A stretch of 64,000 nucleotides of DNA. Origin: Marinobacter sp. SS21. Its GTDB lineage: Bacteria > Pseudomonadota > Gammaproteobacteria > Pseudomonadales > Oleiphilaceae. The DNA lies in assembly GCF_028369065.1 (NCBI RefSeq), contig NZ_JAQNDA010000006.1, forward strand, positions 186,001-250,000. The letters run 5' to 3'. Position 1 is the stretch's first letter. Each line of letters starts with the position of its first letter. Under the pieces are notes generated by a model. That model made no database searches and was not told where the DNA came from. It saw only the letters and a program-made list of their open reading frames with translations. Position numbers and translations under genes: made by a program. Positions 16,722-25,147 of the stretch are shown piece after piece.

Positions 16722-18857
16722 ATGATACCCACAATGTGCTTGTCTGCGGTGCCCTCTCGCGATCCCCGCCCCAGCCCCCGCCGCTTGGTGCACCGGGCTG
16801 TCCATCGATGGCTGGAGAGCATCAGCCTGTGGCTGGCGGTGTTGCTGCTACTGTTTGTTCATCCGCTGTATGCGGAGGCGATGGAACTGGAAACGGAAGG
16901 CACCGGCGCCTTCCACTTTGTCGGCGCCGATGGCCAATGGCAGGAGCCCGCCACCCTGTTGACCACCGACTACCGGGTCACGGTCAGCGGGTTGATCGCC
17001 GATACCGTGCTGCGCCAGCGCTTCGCCAACACCGGCCAGCAATGGCGGGAGGGGGTGTTTGTGTTTCCGCTGCCGGCAGACGCCAGTGTCTATGGTCTGA
17101 CCATGATCGCCGGCGAGCGGGTGATCGAAGGGCAGATCCACACCCGCCAGGACGCCACCCGGCAATACGAGCAGGCCCGGGCGGAAGGCCGCCAGGCCGC
17201 CAGGGTGGAGCAGCAACGTGCCAACCTGTTCACCACGTACCTGGCCAACATCCCGCCGGGCGAGGCGGTGACCGTGGAGCTGCGCTACCAGCAGGCGGTG
17301 CGTTATCAGTCCGGGCAATTTGAGCTACGTCTGCCCACCACGCTGACGCCCCGTTACATGCCGGGCCAGCCGCTGGCCAATCGCGCCACAAGCTGGCAGG
17401 GCGGCTGGGCCACGCCAACCACCGAGGTGCCCGATGCCGACAAGATCAGTCCGTTCACGGTGCGCCCGCAGGAGGTCGGTGCCGGCAGTCACCTGGCCCA
17501 GGTTGCCCTGACCCTGAACGCGGGTCTGCCCATCGCCCAGGTCACCAGCCCCAGTCACCGTCTGCTCAGTACTTGGGAGGGCGACACCGTCCTGGTCACG
17601 CCGGCACAGGGGGCCTTGGTGATGGACCGAGACCTGGTGGTGCGCTGGTCCCCGCAGCGGGGGCAGGCGCCGTCGGCGGCGCTGTTTCACGAGCGCTTTG
17701 ATGGCGAGGACTACCTGCTGGCGATGCTGGTGCCAGGGCAGGCGCCACGACAATCGCTGCCGCGGGAGCTGGTGTTCGTGATCGACACCTCCGGCTCCAT
17801 GGCCGGCACCTCCATTCGTCAGGCCCAGGCGTCATTGCTGCGCGGCCTCGATACTCTGACCGCCGCCGACCGCTTCAACGTCATCCAGTTCAACAGCCAG
17901 ACCCAGGCCCTGTTCCCCTCGGCCAAACCGGCGGACGCGGTCAACCTGGCTCGGGCCCGGCGCTATGTGCAGGCATTGGAGGCCAACGGCGGCACCGAAA
18001 TGGCGCCGGCCCTGGCCGCGGCCCTGGTGGCCACTCACCACGGTGACCTCTCGCAGGAGCTGGTGCGTCAGGTGGTGTTCATCACCGACGGGGCGGTGGG
18101 CAACGAGCAGCGGTTGTTTGCTCAGATCAGTGACCAGCTAGGCGACAGCCGCCTGTTTACCGTTGGCATCGGCTCCGCCCCCAATATGCATTTCATGCGT
18201 GAAGCGGCCCGCTACGGTCGCGGCAGCTATACCGCCATCAATGACCTGGGCGCCCTGTCGGAGCCGCTGGACCAGCTGTTCGGCAAGATGGAGTCGCCGG
18301 TGATGACGGCGATCCAGAGCCAATGGCCGGCCGGCACCGAAGCCCAGGCGGTGCTGCCGCAACGCCCCGGGGACCTGTTCCTGGGCGAGCCGTTGATTCA
18401 GGTGATCCGTGGCCAGGGCGCGGAGGGTGACGTCACCGCCTCGGGTCGGCTGGCGGATGGCAGCCAGTGGCAGCAGACCCTGGCGCTGTCCCAGGCGGCG
18501 CCGGGCCGGGGACTGCACCGTTACTGGGCGCGGCAGAAGATCGACAGTCTGCTGGATGAGAGCCTGTCTGGCCAGACCGGCGAATCGACCCGGGCGGCGG
18601 TGATCGAATTGGGCCTGCGGCATCAACTGGTCACCCCCTACACCAGTTTCGTCGCCGTGGACAAGACCCCGGTGCGAGCACCGGACGAGGCTCTGGCGAC
18701 AGAACAGGTGCCGACACTGAAGCCCCATGGCACCACCGCCGGTATGCTGCGCTATCCGCAAACCGCCACCTGGTCGCCGCTGCTACTGGCGCTGGGGCTG
18801 TTGGGGCTGATGGGCTCGGCGGTGGCGCAGCTGTGGCAGCGGAGGGCGCGGGGGTGA
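16722..18857 (+). CDS. VIT/vWA sortase target protein
   Basis: The protein has 711 residues. A long basic leader precedes the hydrophobic signal segment (about 33-50). A VIT (inter-alpha-trypsin) domain covers about 75-190, and a von Willebrand A domain starts near 348 with the metal-binding motif DTSGSMAG (D355). The C-terminus has the tripartite sorting signal: RYPQTATW (677-684), a hydrophobic stretch, then WQRRARG. The usual motif of these targets is LPQTA; here the first residue is Tyr. The sortase gene overlaps its stop codon (GTGA), making the enzyme-substrate pairing clear. Anchoring of the protein at the cell surface or inner membrane is expected from the family. Confidence 0.9.
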   Translation: MIPTMCLSAVPSRDPRPSPRRLVHRAVHRWLESISLWLAVLLLLFVHPLYAEAMELETEGTGAFHFVGADGQWQEPATLLTTDYRVTVSGLIADTVLRQRFANTGQQWREGVFVFPLPADASVYGLTMIAGERVIEGQIHTRQDATRQYEQARAEGRQAARVEQQRANLFTTYLANIPPGEAVTVELRYQQAVRYQSGQFELRLPTTLTPRYMPGQPLANRATSWQGGWATPTTEVPDADKISPFTVRPQEVGAGSHLAQVALTLNAGLPIAQVTSPSHRLLSTWEGDTVLVTPAQGALVMDRDLVVRWSPQRGQAPSAALFHERFDGEDYLLAMLVPGQAPRQSLPRELVFVIDTSGSMAGTSIRQAQASLLRGLDTLTAADRFNVIQFNSQTQALFPSAKPADAVNLARARRYVQALEANGGTEMAPALAAALVATHHGDLSQELVRQVVFITDGAVGNEQRLFAQISDQLGDSRLFTVGIGSAPNMHFMREAARYGRGSYTAINDLGALSEPLDQLFGKMESPVMTAIQSQWPAGTEAQAVLPQRPGDLFLGEPLIQVIRGQGAEGDVTASGRLADGSQWQQTLALSQAAPGRGLHRYWARQKIDSLLDESLSGQTGESTRAAVIELGLRHQLVTPYTSFVAVDKTPVRAPDEALATEQVPTLKPHGTTAGMLRYPQTATWSPLLLALGLLGLMGSAVAQLWQRRARG

Positions 18858-19459
18858 ACCGGTTGATCGGACTGGCCTTAATGGCGTCGCTGTTGACCCT
18901 GGCCACGGGGCTGTGGATTCCCGCCAAGGCGTTGTTGGCCCAGGAGCTGCTGGAACTGGCCTGGGCCGAGAGCCAGGCGCGGCAATCCGCCGCCCGGCCT
19001 TGGCCCTGGGCCGATACCTGGCCGGTGGCGCGGCTGGCGCTGCCGGAGACCGGGCATAGCTGGATCGTGATGGACGGTGTACACGGCGAGAGCCTCGCCT
19101 TCGGGCCCGGCCGGATGGCCGGGACCGACCCGGCATCGGGGCCGGTGATGATCGCCGGCCACCGGGATACCCATTTCCGCGCCCTGGAACGGATCGACAC
19201 CGGCACCCGGGTGGACCTGCAGGGTCGAGATGGCCAATGGCAGCAGTACCGGGTCTCCGGCATCCGGGTGGTGGACAGTCGCCGCGAGGGCATCGACCTG
19301 GCCAGGTTACCAGCGGATCGACTCTTGCTGGTGACCTGCTACCCGTTTGACAGCCTCAACAGCAATGGCCCGCTGCGCTACGTCGTCGAGGCCGAACGGG
19401 TAGCTGCGCAGTGGGCGCCGAGCCCGCCCAAGGGCGCGCACAAGCCAACGGACACCTGA
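18854..19459 (+). CDS. Class GN-type sortase (marine proteobacterial sortase)
   Basis: The GTG start at 18854 overlaps the preceding stop and gives 201 residues with an N-terminal membrane anchor (about 4-25). The sortase catalytic triad is visible: H103 in MIAGHRDTHF, C162 in LLLVTCYPFD and R175 in GPLRYVVEAE. It cleaves a C-terminal sorting signal and transfers the protein to an acceptor amine; in Gram-negative bacteria the acceptor is not established. Its only evident substrate is the VIT/vWA protein encoded directly upstream. Confidence 0.92.
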   Translation: MNRLIGLALMASLLTLATGLWIPAKALLAQELLELAWAESQARQSAARPWPWADTWPVARLALPETGHSWIVMDGVHGESLAFGPGRMAGTDPASGPVMIAGHRDTHFRALERIDTGTRVDLQGRDGQWQQYRVSGIRVVDSRREGIDLARLPADRLLLVTCYPFDSLNSNGPLRYVVEAERVAAQWAPSPPKGAHKPTDT

Positions 19460-19511
19460 GACAATTTGGCGTACACTTGGGCGCCCAGAGTTGTTGAAAC
19501 AGGTTATCGCC

Positions 19512-20216
19512 ATGGGATTCCTTCGCAAATTTCTGGCCTGGCTGATGGTGCCGGTGCTTTGTCTGGTCGGCCTGGTTATCTGTCTGGCCCGGCCGTTCAA
19601 TCCGGATAACACTCGCATCGTCGGGCGCATGCTGGCTGTGGTCGGGCGCTGGGTACTGGGTATGGAGCGGCCGTTGTCCGGCCGTGACAACCTGCCCTGG
19701 GACCGGCGTACGGTCATCATCGCCAACCACCAGCATAATGAAGACCTGTTCGTCTTTGGTGACCTGGTGCCGCCGCGTACGGTCACCATCGGCAAGTCGG
19801 CGCTGATCTGGGCGCCGGTGTTCGGCCAGGTGTACTGGTTGGCGGGCAACGTGCTGATCAATCGTGCCCGCTCCCACAAGGCGGTGGCGGTGATGCAGAC
19901 CACCAGCGATGCCATTACTCGTGAAAACAAGGGCTTGTGGATCTTCCCTGAGGGCACCCGCAGTCATGGCCTGGAGCTGGGCCGGTTCAAGAAGGGGGCC
20001 TTTCACGCCGCGGTCACCTCCGGCGCCCCCATCACCATGATCTGCGCCGGCGTCTACCGTGGCCTGTGCAACGGCCCGGCCGGTCGCCATGAGCCGGTGG
20101 CCGTGCGCGTCCTGCCGCCGGTTGAAACCAAAGGTCTTGGCATCGACGATATCCCCCGTCTGATGGAACAGTGCCGTCAGCAGATGGAGGAGACCATCGA
20201 GGCGTTATCGTATTGA
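19512..20216 (+). CDS. PlsC-like 1-acyl-glycerol-3-phosphate acyltransferase
   Basis: I prefer the ATG at 19512 over an upstream in-frame TTG at 19491. The product has 234 residues with a membrane segment at about 6-26. The acyltransferase motif NHQHNEDLF fits the H-X4-D catalytic pattern, and FPEGTRSHGLELGRFKKGAF is the classic second motif that binds the glycerol phosphate. The enzyme makes phosphatidic acid from lysophosphatidic acid at the inner membrane. It stands 52 bases behind the sortase gene on the same strand; co-transcription is possible but there is no functional link. Confidence 0.9.
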   Translation: MGFLRKFLAWLMVPVLCLVGLVICLARPFNPDNTRIVGRMLAVVGRWVLGMERPLSGRDNLPWDRRTVIIANHQHNEDLFVFGDLVPPRTVTIGKSALIWAPVFGQVYWLAGNVLINRARSHKAVAVMQTTSDAITRENKGLWIFPEGTRSHGLELGRFKKGAFHAAVTSGAPITMICAGVYRGLCNGPAGRHEPVAVRVLPPVETKGLGIDDIPRLMEQCRQQMEETIEALSY

Positions 20217-20311
20217 TAGTCGGTTAGTGCAGCCCTCGCGGTGGCGTCGTGACCGCGTCTGGTGAAATGCATTTGGCCACGGGCCGTTGAATAGAGTGGA
20301 GGATAAGGATA

Positions 20312-20554
20312 ATGAACCTGATTCTGTTTTTGATCATTGGCGGTGTTGCCGGCTGGCTGGCAGGCCTGATCATGAAGGGCCGGGGCTTCGGCGTGCTGGC
20401 CAATGTCGGCATCGGCATTGTTGGCTCCTTCATTGGCGGTATTCTGTTTCGCCTGCTAGGACTGGCCTCCCAGGGTGCGGTGGGGGAACTGGTGACTGCC
20501 ACCGTCGGCGCGGTGTTGCTGTTGGCCATTGTCGGTAAGCTGAAGAAGGGTTAA
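20312..20554 (+). CDS. GlsB/YeaQ/YmgE family small membrane protein
   Basis: The 80-residue protein is almost wholly hydrophobic, with two or three helices and glycine-zipper stretches (GGVAGWLAGLIMKGRG, VGIGIVGSFIGGILF). This pattern defines the transglycosylase-associated/YeaQ family of stress-responsive inner-membrane proteins, whose molecular role is unknown. The start ATG is preceded by GGAGGATAAGGATA, a good ribosome site. It is followed after 2 bases by the MAPEG gene. Confidence 0.88.
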   Translation: MNLILFLIIGGVAGWLAGLIMKGRGFGVLANVGIGIVGSFIGGILFRLLGLASQGAVGELVTATVGAVLLLAIVGKLKKG

Positions 20555-20556
20555 CC

Positions 20557-20958
20557 ATGATTCTGCCGGTAACTGCGGTGTATGCCAGTGTCTGCGCCAT
20601 CTTGCTGATTATCTTGTCCTACCGGGTGACCAGCTTCCGGCGGCGCTATAAGCAGGGTCTGGGGGTGAACGAGGACCGGGATTTCGAGGCGGCGGTGCGC
20701 ACTCAGGCCAACTTTACCGAATATGCCCCGATGGCGCTGATCCTGCTGGCCCTGGGTGAGCTCAACGGCGTGGCCGTGGGCTGGATTCATGGGCTGGGAC
20801 TGATGTTCGTGCTGGGGCGAATCCTGCATGCCTGGGGCATGGTGCAAGGTCGCGGTGGCGCCCACATGGGCCGATTTTACGGCACCATCCTGAGCTGGCT
20901 GGCGCTGTTGTCGCTGGCGGTGGCGGTGCTGCTGAATGTCGTTCTGAGTAACGTCTAG
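20557..20958 (+). CDS. MAPEG family membrane protein
   Basis: The 133-residue protein has four predicted helices. The motif FEAAVRTQANFTEYAPMALILL is the family hallmark (E-X-X-X-R-X-Q-X-N-X-X-E) of MAPEG proteins, which include membrane glutathione transferases. The bacterial members of this type have no settled substrate. The gene sits 2 bases behind the GlsB-like gene, so the two are probably co-transcribed. Confidence 0.9.
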   Translation: MILPVTAVYASVCAILLIILSYRVTSFRRRYKQGLGVNEDRDFEAAVRTQANFTEYAPMALILLALGELNGVAVGWIHGLGLMFVLGRILHAWGMVQGRGGAHMGRFYGTILSWLALLSLAVAVLLNVVLSNV

Positions 20959-21065
20959 GAACCTGCCACGCAACTTCTACGCAATTGCCAAGCCCCTTCT
21001 ACGGTAACGGCTGAGCGCCTTCTCGGGAACGGCCAAGACTTGGGGGGGCAGCGTCCGAACCGGTG

Positions 21066-21091
21066 CCGCGGAGAGCAGTCCCACTCCGCGG
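21066..21091. terminator. Hairpin between convergent MAPEG and OmpA-like genes
   Basis: A perfect 8-base stem (CCGCGGAG with CTCCGCGG) with a 10-base loop lies 18 bases beyond the OmpA-like gene stop and about 110 bases beyond the MAPEG stop. It could end transcription from either side, although no T-run follows. Confidence 0.4.
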
Positions 21092-21109
21092 CCGGTGCCT
21101 CTGGTGGTG

Positions 21110-21832
21110 TTACTGCGCCTTGGCCATCTGGGCGCTGAGGTATTCCAGCTCCAGGCGCCGGTTGGCGGCGTGATCCTCGGGGCGCGCCAACGGCCGGCTG
21201 CTGCCCCAGCCGGTAACCTGAATCTGCGACTCCCGCACACCCTCCGCCTTTAACAGCTTCGCCGTCGCGCTGGCCCGCAGCCGGGACAGGAAGGTGTTGT
21301 AGTCCTGCGGTCCAAAACGGTCGGTGTGGCCGTGAATCCGCACCGTGACTTCCGGATGCGCCATCAGGTAGGCGGCGTGCTGGCGCAGAATGGCGGTGTC
21401 TTCCTCATTTAGCTGATGTTTGTCGAAACCGTAGTGAAAGCGCAGTCGATGGGGGCGGCGAGTGGCCTCCGCCATGGTCTCGACCGACAGCACGGGGTGG
21501 CTTTCCAGCAGCGCCGCCTTGGCCTGCAATTCCGGATTGTCCAGTACGAGAATGGTCATTGCTGCTTCCTCCGTCAGGGGTTCCGCTAATTCTTGTTGTT
21601 GCCTCACACTATTGGTGGTCGCTGGAGCGTAGGCAATAGGCGATTGGTCGATAGTCGGGGTGACTTCGGTCGTAGTTTCGGTTCGGGTCTGGGAGACCTC
21701 CACCGCCGGCGTTAGCGTTTGACTGCTGCAGCCGACCAGTCCCCCGAGTAGCAATCCGCTGCACAGGGTAAGCCAACGGGGCGGGACTGATTGAACGTGA
21801 TTGCTGTGAACATTGTATGACAGTGGGTCCAT
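21110..21832 (-). CDS. OmpA-family peptidoglycan-binding lipoprotein
   Basis: The ATG at 21832 has GGAG before it; a GTG at 21865 is an alternative. The product has 240 residues. A lipoprotein signal ends in LLLGGLVGCSS, with the lipidated Cys in a good lipobox. After a Thr-rich linker, the C-terminal OmpA-like domain has FHYGFDKHQLN, VRIHGHTDRFGPQDYN, LSRLRASATAKLL and RRLELEY, the motifs that contact diaminopimelate in peptidoglycan. It probably ties the outer membrane to the wall. It is divergent from the rhomboid gene. Confidence 0.9.
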   Translation of the reverse strand: MDPLSYNVHSNHVQSVPPRWLTLCSGLLLGGLVGCSSQTLTPAVEVSQTRTETTTEVTPTIDQSPIAYAPATTNSVRQQQELAEPLTEEAAMTILVLDNPELQAKAALLESHPVLSVETMAEATRRPHRLRFHYGFDKHQLNEEDTAILRQHAAYLMAHPEVTVRIHGHTDRFGPQDYNTFLSRLRASATAKLLKAEGVRESQIQVTGWGSSRPLARPEDHAANRRLELEYLSAQMAKAQ

Positions 21833-21963
21833 AACTGAGTACTCCGGTTCTGTGATGGCGCTCACCTGGGTGAGTCTCAGAACCTATTTCAGCGCGAAAA
21901 GTTGGCCTTACTGTGCTAAAAAACTCACTGACCCTGACCGATTGTGATGAATTGTGATCCCCG

Positions 21964-23412
21964 ATGCTGATCATTCCCGCCGAAAACGCCATTAACTGGA
22001 AGCAGCCGCCCTGGATGACCCTGGGCCTGATGCTGGCCTGCCTGCTGGTCTTTGTGTTCTACCAGAGCGGCGACACCCGATTGATGACCCAGGCCGTGGA
22101 GCGCTATCTGGCAGCGGATCTGCTTGAGCTGGAGGCGCCGGTCTATGAGGACTACCTGCAGCGGGAAGTGCGCCTGCACGGCGAGTCGGCCCGGGTGTAT
22201 GACTTGCAGGCCTTTCAGCAGGCCAGGGCGGGGGGCGAGCACTTCGTCATGGCCGTGACCCTGCTCAGCGATCCGGAGTTCTATCATTACCAACAAGAGA
22301 ACCGGGCCATCCTCTGGCCCAGCGCCGCGCGCCAGCACTGGCTGGAACAGCGCAGGCCGATCCAGGACGAGTTGATCGCCCGGCTCAGTGCGTTCGAACT
22401 GGGGCTGGTGCCGGCAGAGCTATCCCCCGCCACCCTGATTGCCTACCAGTTCCTCCACGGCGGTTGGGGGCACCTGATCGGCAACCTGGTGATCCTGTTC
22501 CTGCTCGGCTTCACCGTGGAAAAGGCCCTGGGGCCGGGGCGCTACCTGTTGGCGTATCTGGTGTGCGGGGTGGTCTCTGGCCTGGTGTTTTGCCTCTTTT
22601 CGCTGGGCAGCCGGGTGCCGCTGGTGGGCGCCTCCAGTGCCATTTCCGGGCTGATGGGCATGTACGTCGCCATCTATGGCGCGCAGCGCATCCGGTTCTT
22701 CTACTTCGTGGGGGTCTACTTCAACTACTTTCGGGCGCCGGCGCTGGCGCTGCTGCCGGTATGGCTGGCCAAGGAAATCTACGACTACTGGTTCGCCGGT
22801 GCCACCGGCATTGCCTACATGGCCCATGCCGGTGGCCTGGTGGCGGGAGCGGCGATCATCCTGGCGCTGGGCCGCAGCTGGCTACAGGTACGGGAATCGT
22901 TTTTCGAGCCGGAAGTGGACGTGCAGGATGAGCAGTTCACCAGCGACTATGCCCAGGCGATGACGAGCCTCGGCCGCATGGACTTCGCCGTCGCCCGGCG
23001 TCAGTTCCAGGTCCTGCAGCAGCGCTACCCAGACCGGCTTATTCTGCAGGAGCATCTATACCAGTTGGCCAAGCTCCGACCCGATCAGGAGGATTATCGT
23101 GACCAGGCGCGGCAATTGATGGCGGCGGCCCTCAGTGCCAGGCAGCCGGAGCGCATGGTTGCGGTTTGGCAGGAATATCTGGCGGAAGGCGAGACCCACC
23201 ACCCGCTGGCGGCGGACGATCACAGCCGGATTCTGTTTGCCTGTCTGCGCTCCGGGGATCTGAAGGCCGCGGAGAAAGCGTTCGAACGGCTCCGCAGCAG
23301 CGACGACCGGGTGCTGCTGGAGGAGGCCGGCCATCTGATCATCGAGGAATTCGAGAAACGGCAGATGGGTCCGAAAGCCCGTCATTACCGTGAGCTACTG
23401 GAAGCGCACTGA
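21964..23412 (+). CDS. Rhomboid intramembrane serine protease with a TPR-like C-terminal tail
   Basis: The 482-residue protein starts with a membrane helix (about 17-34), then a long periplasmic insertion (about 35-150), then the rhomboid core. The core has HGGWGHLIGNLVILF, the catalytic Ser in VPLVGASSAISGLMG, and the catalytic His in YMAHAGGLVAG. Residues about 320-482 are soluble helical repeats of the TPR kind (YAQAMTSLGRMDFAVARRQF, FACLRSGDLKAAEKAFERL). The large loop and repeat tail make it much longer than simple rhomboids such as GlpG (about 280). Substrate unknown. Confidence 0.9.
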   Translation: MLIIPAENAINWKQPPWMTLGLMLACLLVFVFYQSGDTRLMTQAVERYLAADLLELEAPVYEDYLQREVRLHGESARVYDLQAFQQARAGGEHFVMAVTLLSDPEFYHYQQENRAILWPSAARQHWLEQRRPIQDELIARLSAFELGLVPAELSPATLIAYQFLHGGWGHLIGNLVILFLLGFTVEKALGPGRYLLAYLVCGVVSGLVFCLFSLGSRVPLVGASSAISGLMGMYVAIYGAQRIRFFYFVGVYFNYFRAPALALLPVWLAKEIYDYWFAGATGIAYMAHAGGLVAGAAIILALGRSWLQVRESFFEPEVDVQDEQFTSDYAQAMTSLGRMDFAVARRQFQVLQQRYPDRLILQEHLYQLAKLRPDQEDYRDQARQLMAAALSARQPERMVAVWQEYLAEGETHHPLAADDHSRILFACLRSGDLKAAEKAFERLRSSDDRVLLEEAGHLIIEEFEKRQMGPKARHYRELLEAH

Positions 23413-23473
23413 CCCTGGGGTGGTGCGCTCGGCGGCGTTATTCAGCTCCTCTTAGTCAGCCTTTGTGATCAGC

Positions 23474-23501
23474 CCCTCTTAATCACCCCCTCTTAATCAC
23501 C
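23474..23501. repeat. Two tandem copies of a 14-base unit
   Basis: CCCTCTTAATCACC is present twice in a row, with a degraded third copy just before. The second copy covers the last codons and stop of the minus-strand gene at 23493, so this duplication touches a coding end. Confidence 0.8.
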
Positions 23502-24950
23502 CAATGAGAAGCTGGCTCGTGGTTCCTTGAGGGGCTCCTGCCTGGCGGCCTGTTGCAAGTAGCCGGCCACGTGTCGATGCAGCGGGTGATCGGTGCAGCG
23601 CCGTTGGACGAAGGTCAGGAACGCGGTCGCCTTTTCCCACTGAGCCAGGCCGTTGGCCATGACCTGGGCCGCCAGGAGGTAGGCGGGGGCCAGCTGCTCG
23701 CTGTCGGGATAACGCTTGTGGAACTCCTTCAGCAGCATCAGCGCCTTGCGATACTCGCCCCGGGCATACAGGCAGCGGGCGCAGCGCACCGCCAGCTCGG
23801 GATCGTCGAGCCGGAAGTTGGGCTCGACCGATTCGATGGCGTCCAGCAGCTCGGTGATGCCGGCGGCGTCGTGGCGATCCGCCAGCCAGGTGAGCAGTTG
23901 GGGGCTGTGGCGGTGCAGCTCGCGGTGCTTGCCGCGGGCGCTCAGCAGCCGGTACAGTTGCTCGAGTCGGAGCGGGCTGTTGGGGTCCTGCTTCAGTGCG
24001 GTCTTGATCAGGCTCTCGGCCCGGTCGTAGTTGCCGTCCTTGAGGTCCATGTCGAGATCGGCGTCCAGTCGGTCGCCCCGGTTGCGAGCCGCATCCTCCC
24101 CGGCTTCAAGTCCGGTTTCCTGGAGATCGCTGGCAAAGCCGAGCTCCTCCTGATACTGGAACAGCAGATAGCCCAGCATGTGAAAGAGAATGAGGGTGAA
24201 GGTGCTGTTGAGGAAGCCCGCCAGCGGCAGGGAAATCCAGGTGTCGAAGTGCTGCAGGGCGAACTCCTGGGCGGCTCCCGACGCCAGCGTCAGCAGTACC
24301 AGGTAACCGTAGAGCAGGAAATAGGGCCAGCCGATGCGGGAAATCAGCGTCATCAGATTGAGCGGATTGACGGCGGCCCCCACCGACCGTTCCATCGCCA
24401 GCACCATGATGCTGGCGGGCAGCGTTAACACCACCAGCGCCATCGCCACGAACGCCAACAAGGGCCCGCCAACAAAGCCGGCGGCACCGATCAAGGCGCC
24501 CAGCAGGACGAACACCAGCAGCTGCTGCAGCGCAATGGCGAAGCCCTCGCCGGAAAACGCCACCGCCAATGGCGGCGGCCGCATATGGCCTTCGGCGGTG
24601 TGGTTGATCACCGCATAGGTGTACTTGAGCAGGGCCAGGAACAGCACCAGACTGATCGCCAGGCCGATCAGATTGGCCGACAGCACCAGCGGCACCAGGG
24701 TGCAGATGGCGATCACCAGCAGCGGGTCGAGATGAAACGGGTACCGGAAAAACGCCCCCAACCGGTTCCAGAACGGCACGGCTTCCGTGGCCGCGCCCAG
24801 ATAACGCATGACCCGGTTGCACTTGGGGCAGAGGCCGTGTTTGCGGTGGCTGTCGGCGTTCGGCATGCAGCGGCCGCAATAATGGATTTGGCACTCGTTA
24901 CAGTGCCACTTGGCCGGCTCGGCGGGGTGGTAATGACAGTCGTGTTTCAC
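23493..24950 (-). CDS. B-box-like zinc-binding, multi-pass membrane and TPR-like protein
   Basis: The 485-residue protein begins with a Cys/His-rich segment (C5, H6/H8, then WHCNECQIHYCGRCM and GLCPKCNRVM) typical of a bacterial B-box or zinc ribbon. About six hydrophobic segments fill residues 75-270. The C-terminal half is soluble and has TPR-like helical repeats (YDRAESLIKTALKQDPNSP, YRKALMLLKEFHKRYPDSE). Function unknown. It is convergent with the rhomboid gene, which also ends in TPR-like repeats. That shared architecture may be coincidence. Confidence 0.75.
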   Translation of the reverse strand: MKHDCHYHPAEPAKWHCNECQIHYCGRCMPNADSHRKHGLCPKCNRVMRYLGAATEAVPFWNRLGAFFRYPFHLDPLLVIAICTLVPLVLSANLIGLAISLVLFLALLKYTYAVINHTAEGHMRPPPLAVAFSGEGFAIALQQLLVFVLLGALIGAAGFVGGPLLAFVAMALVVLTLPASIMVLAMERSVGAAVNPLNLMTLISRIGWPYFLLYGYLVLLTLASGAAQEFALQHFDTWISLPLAGFLNSTFTLILFHMLGYLLFQYQEELGFASDLQETGLEAGEDAARNRGDRLDADLDMDLKDGNYDRAESLIKTALKQDPNSPLRLEQLYRLLSARGKHRELHRHSPQLLTWLADRHDAAGITELLDAIESVEPNFRLDDPELAVRCARCLYARGEYRKALMLLKEFHKRYPDSEQLAPAYLLAAQVMANGLAQWEKATAFLTFVQRRCTDHPLHRHVAGYLQQAARQEPLKEPRASFSLGD

Positions 24951-25114
24951 GGTGGCGTTGGGATCGTTGGGTCAGTCGGTGAACGGCGCTACGCCGATGA
25001 TGGCTTTCATCATTGCAGAAGGGCTGCAGGGTCGCCAGCGTTGGCGCGCAAAAATGCGAGCTGGGGCGGGTGGCGGGATAGAGAAATCGCAGGATGGAAG
25101 GATGGCTGGGGCAA

Positions 25115-25136
25115 CCCAGGGCGCGAGCGCCCTGGG
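25115..25136 (-). terminator. Strong GC hairpin downstream of the porin gene
   Basis: CCCAGGGCGC and GCGCCCTGGG are exact reverse complements separated by 2 bases (functionally 9 pairs with a 4-base loop). It begins 12 bases after the porin stop on the minus strand. No T-run follows, so termination strength is uncertain. Confidence 0.5.
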
Positions 25137-25147
25137 GGCAGGCAAGG

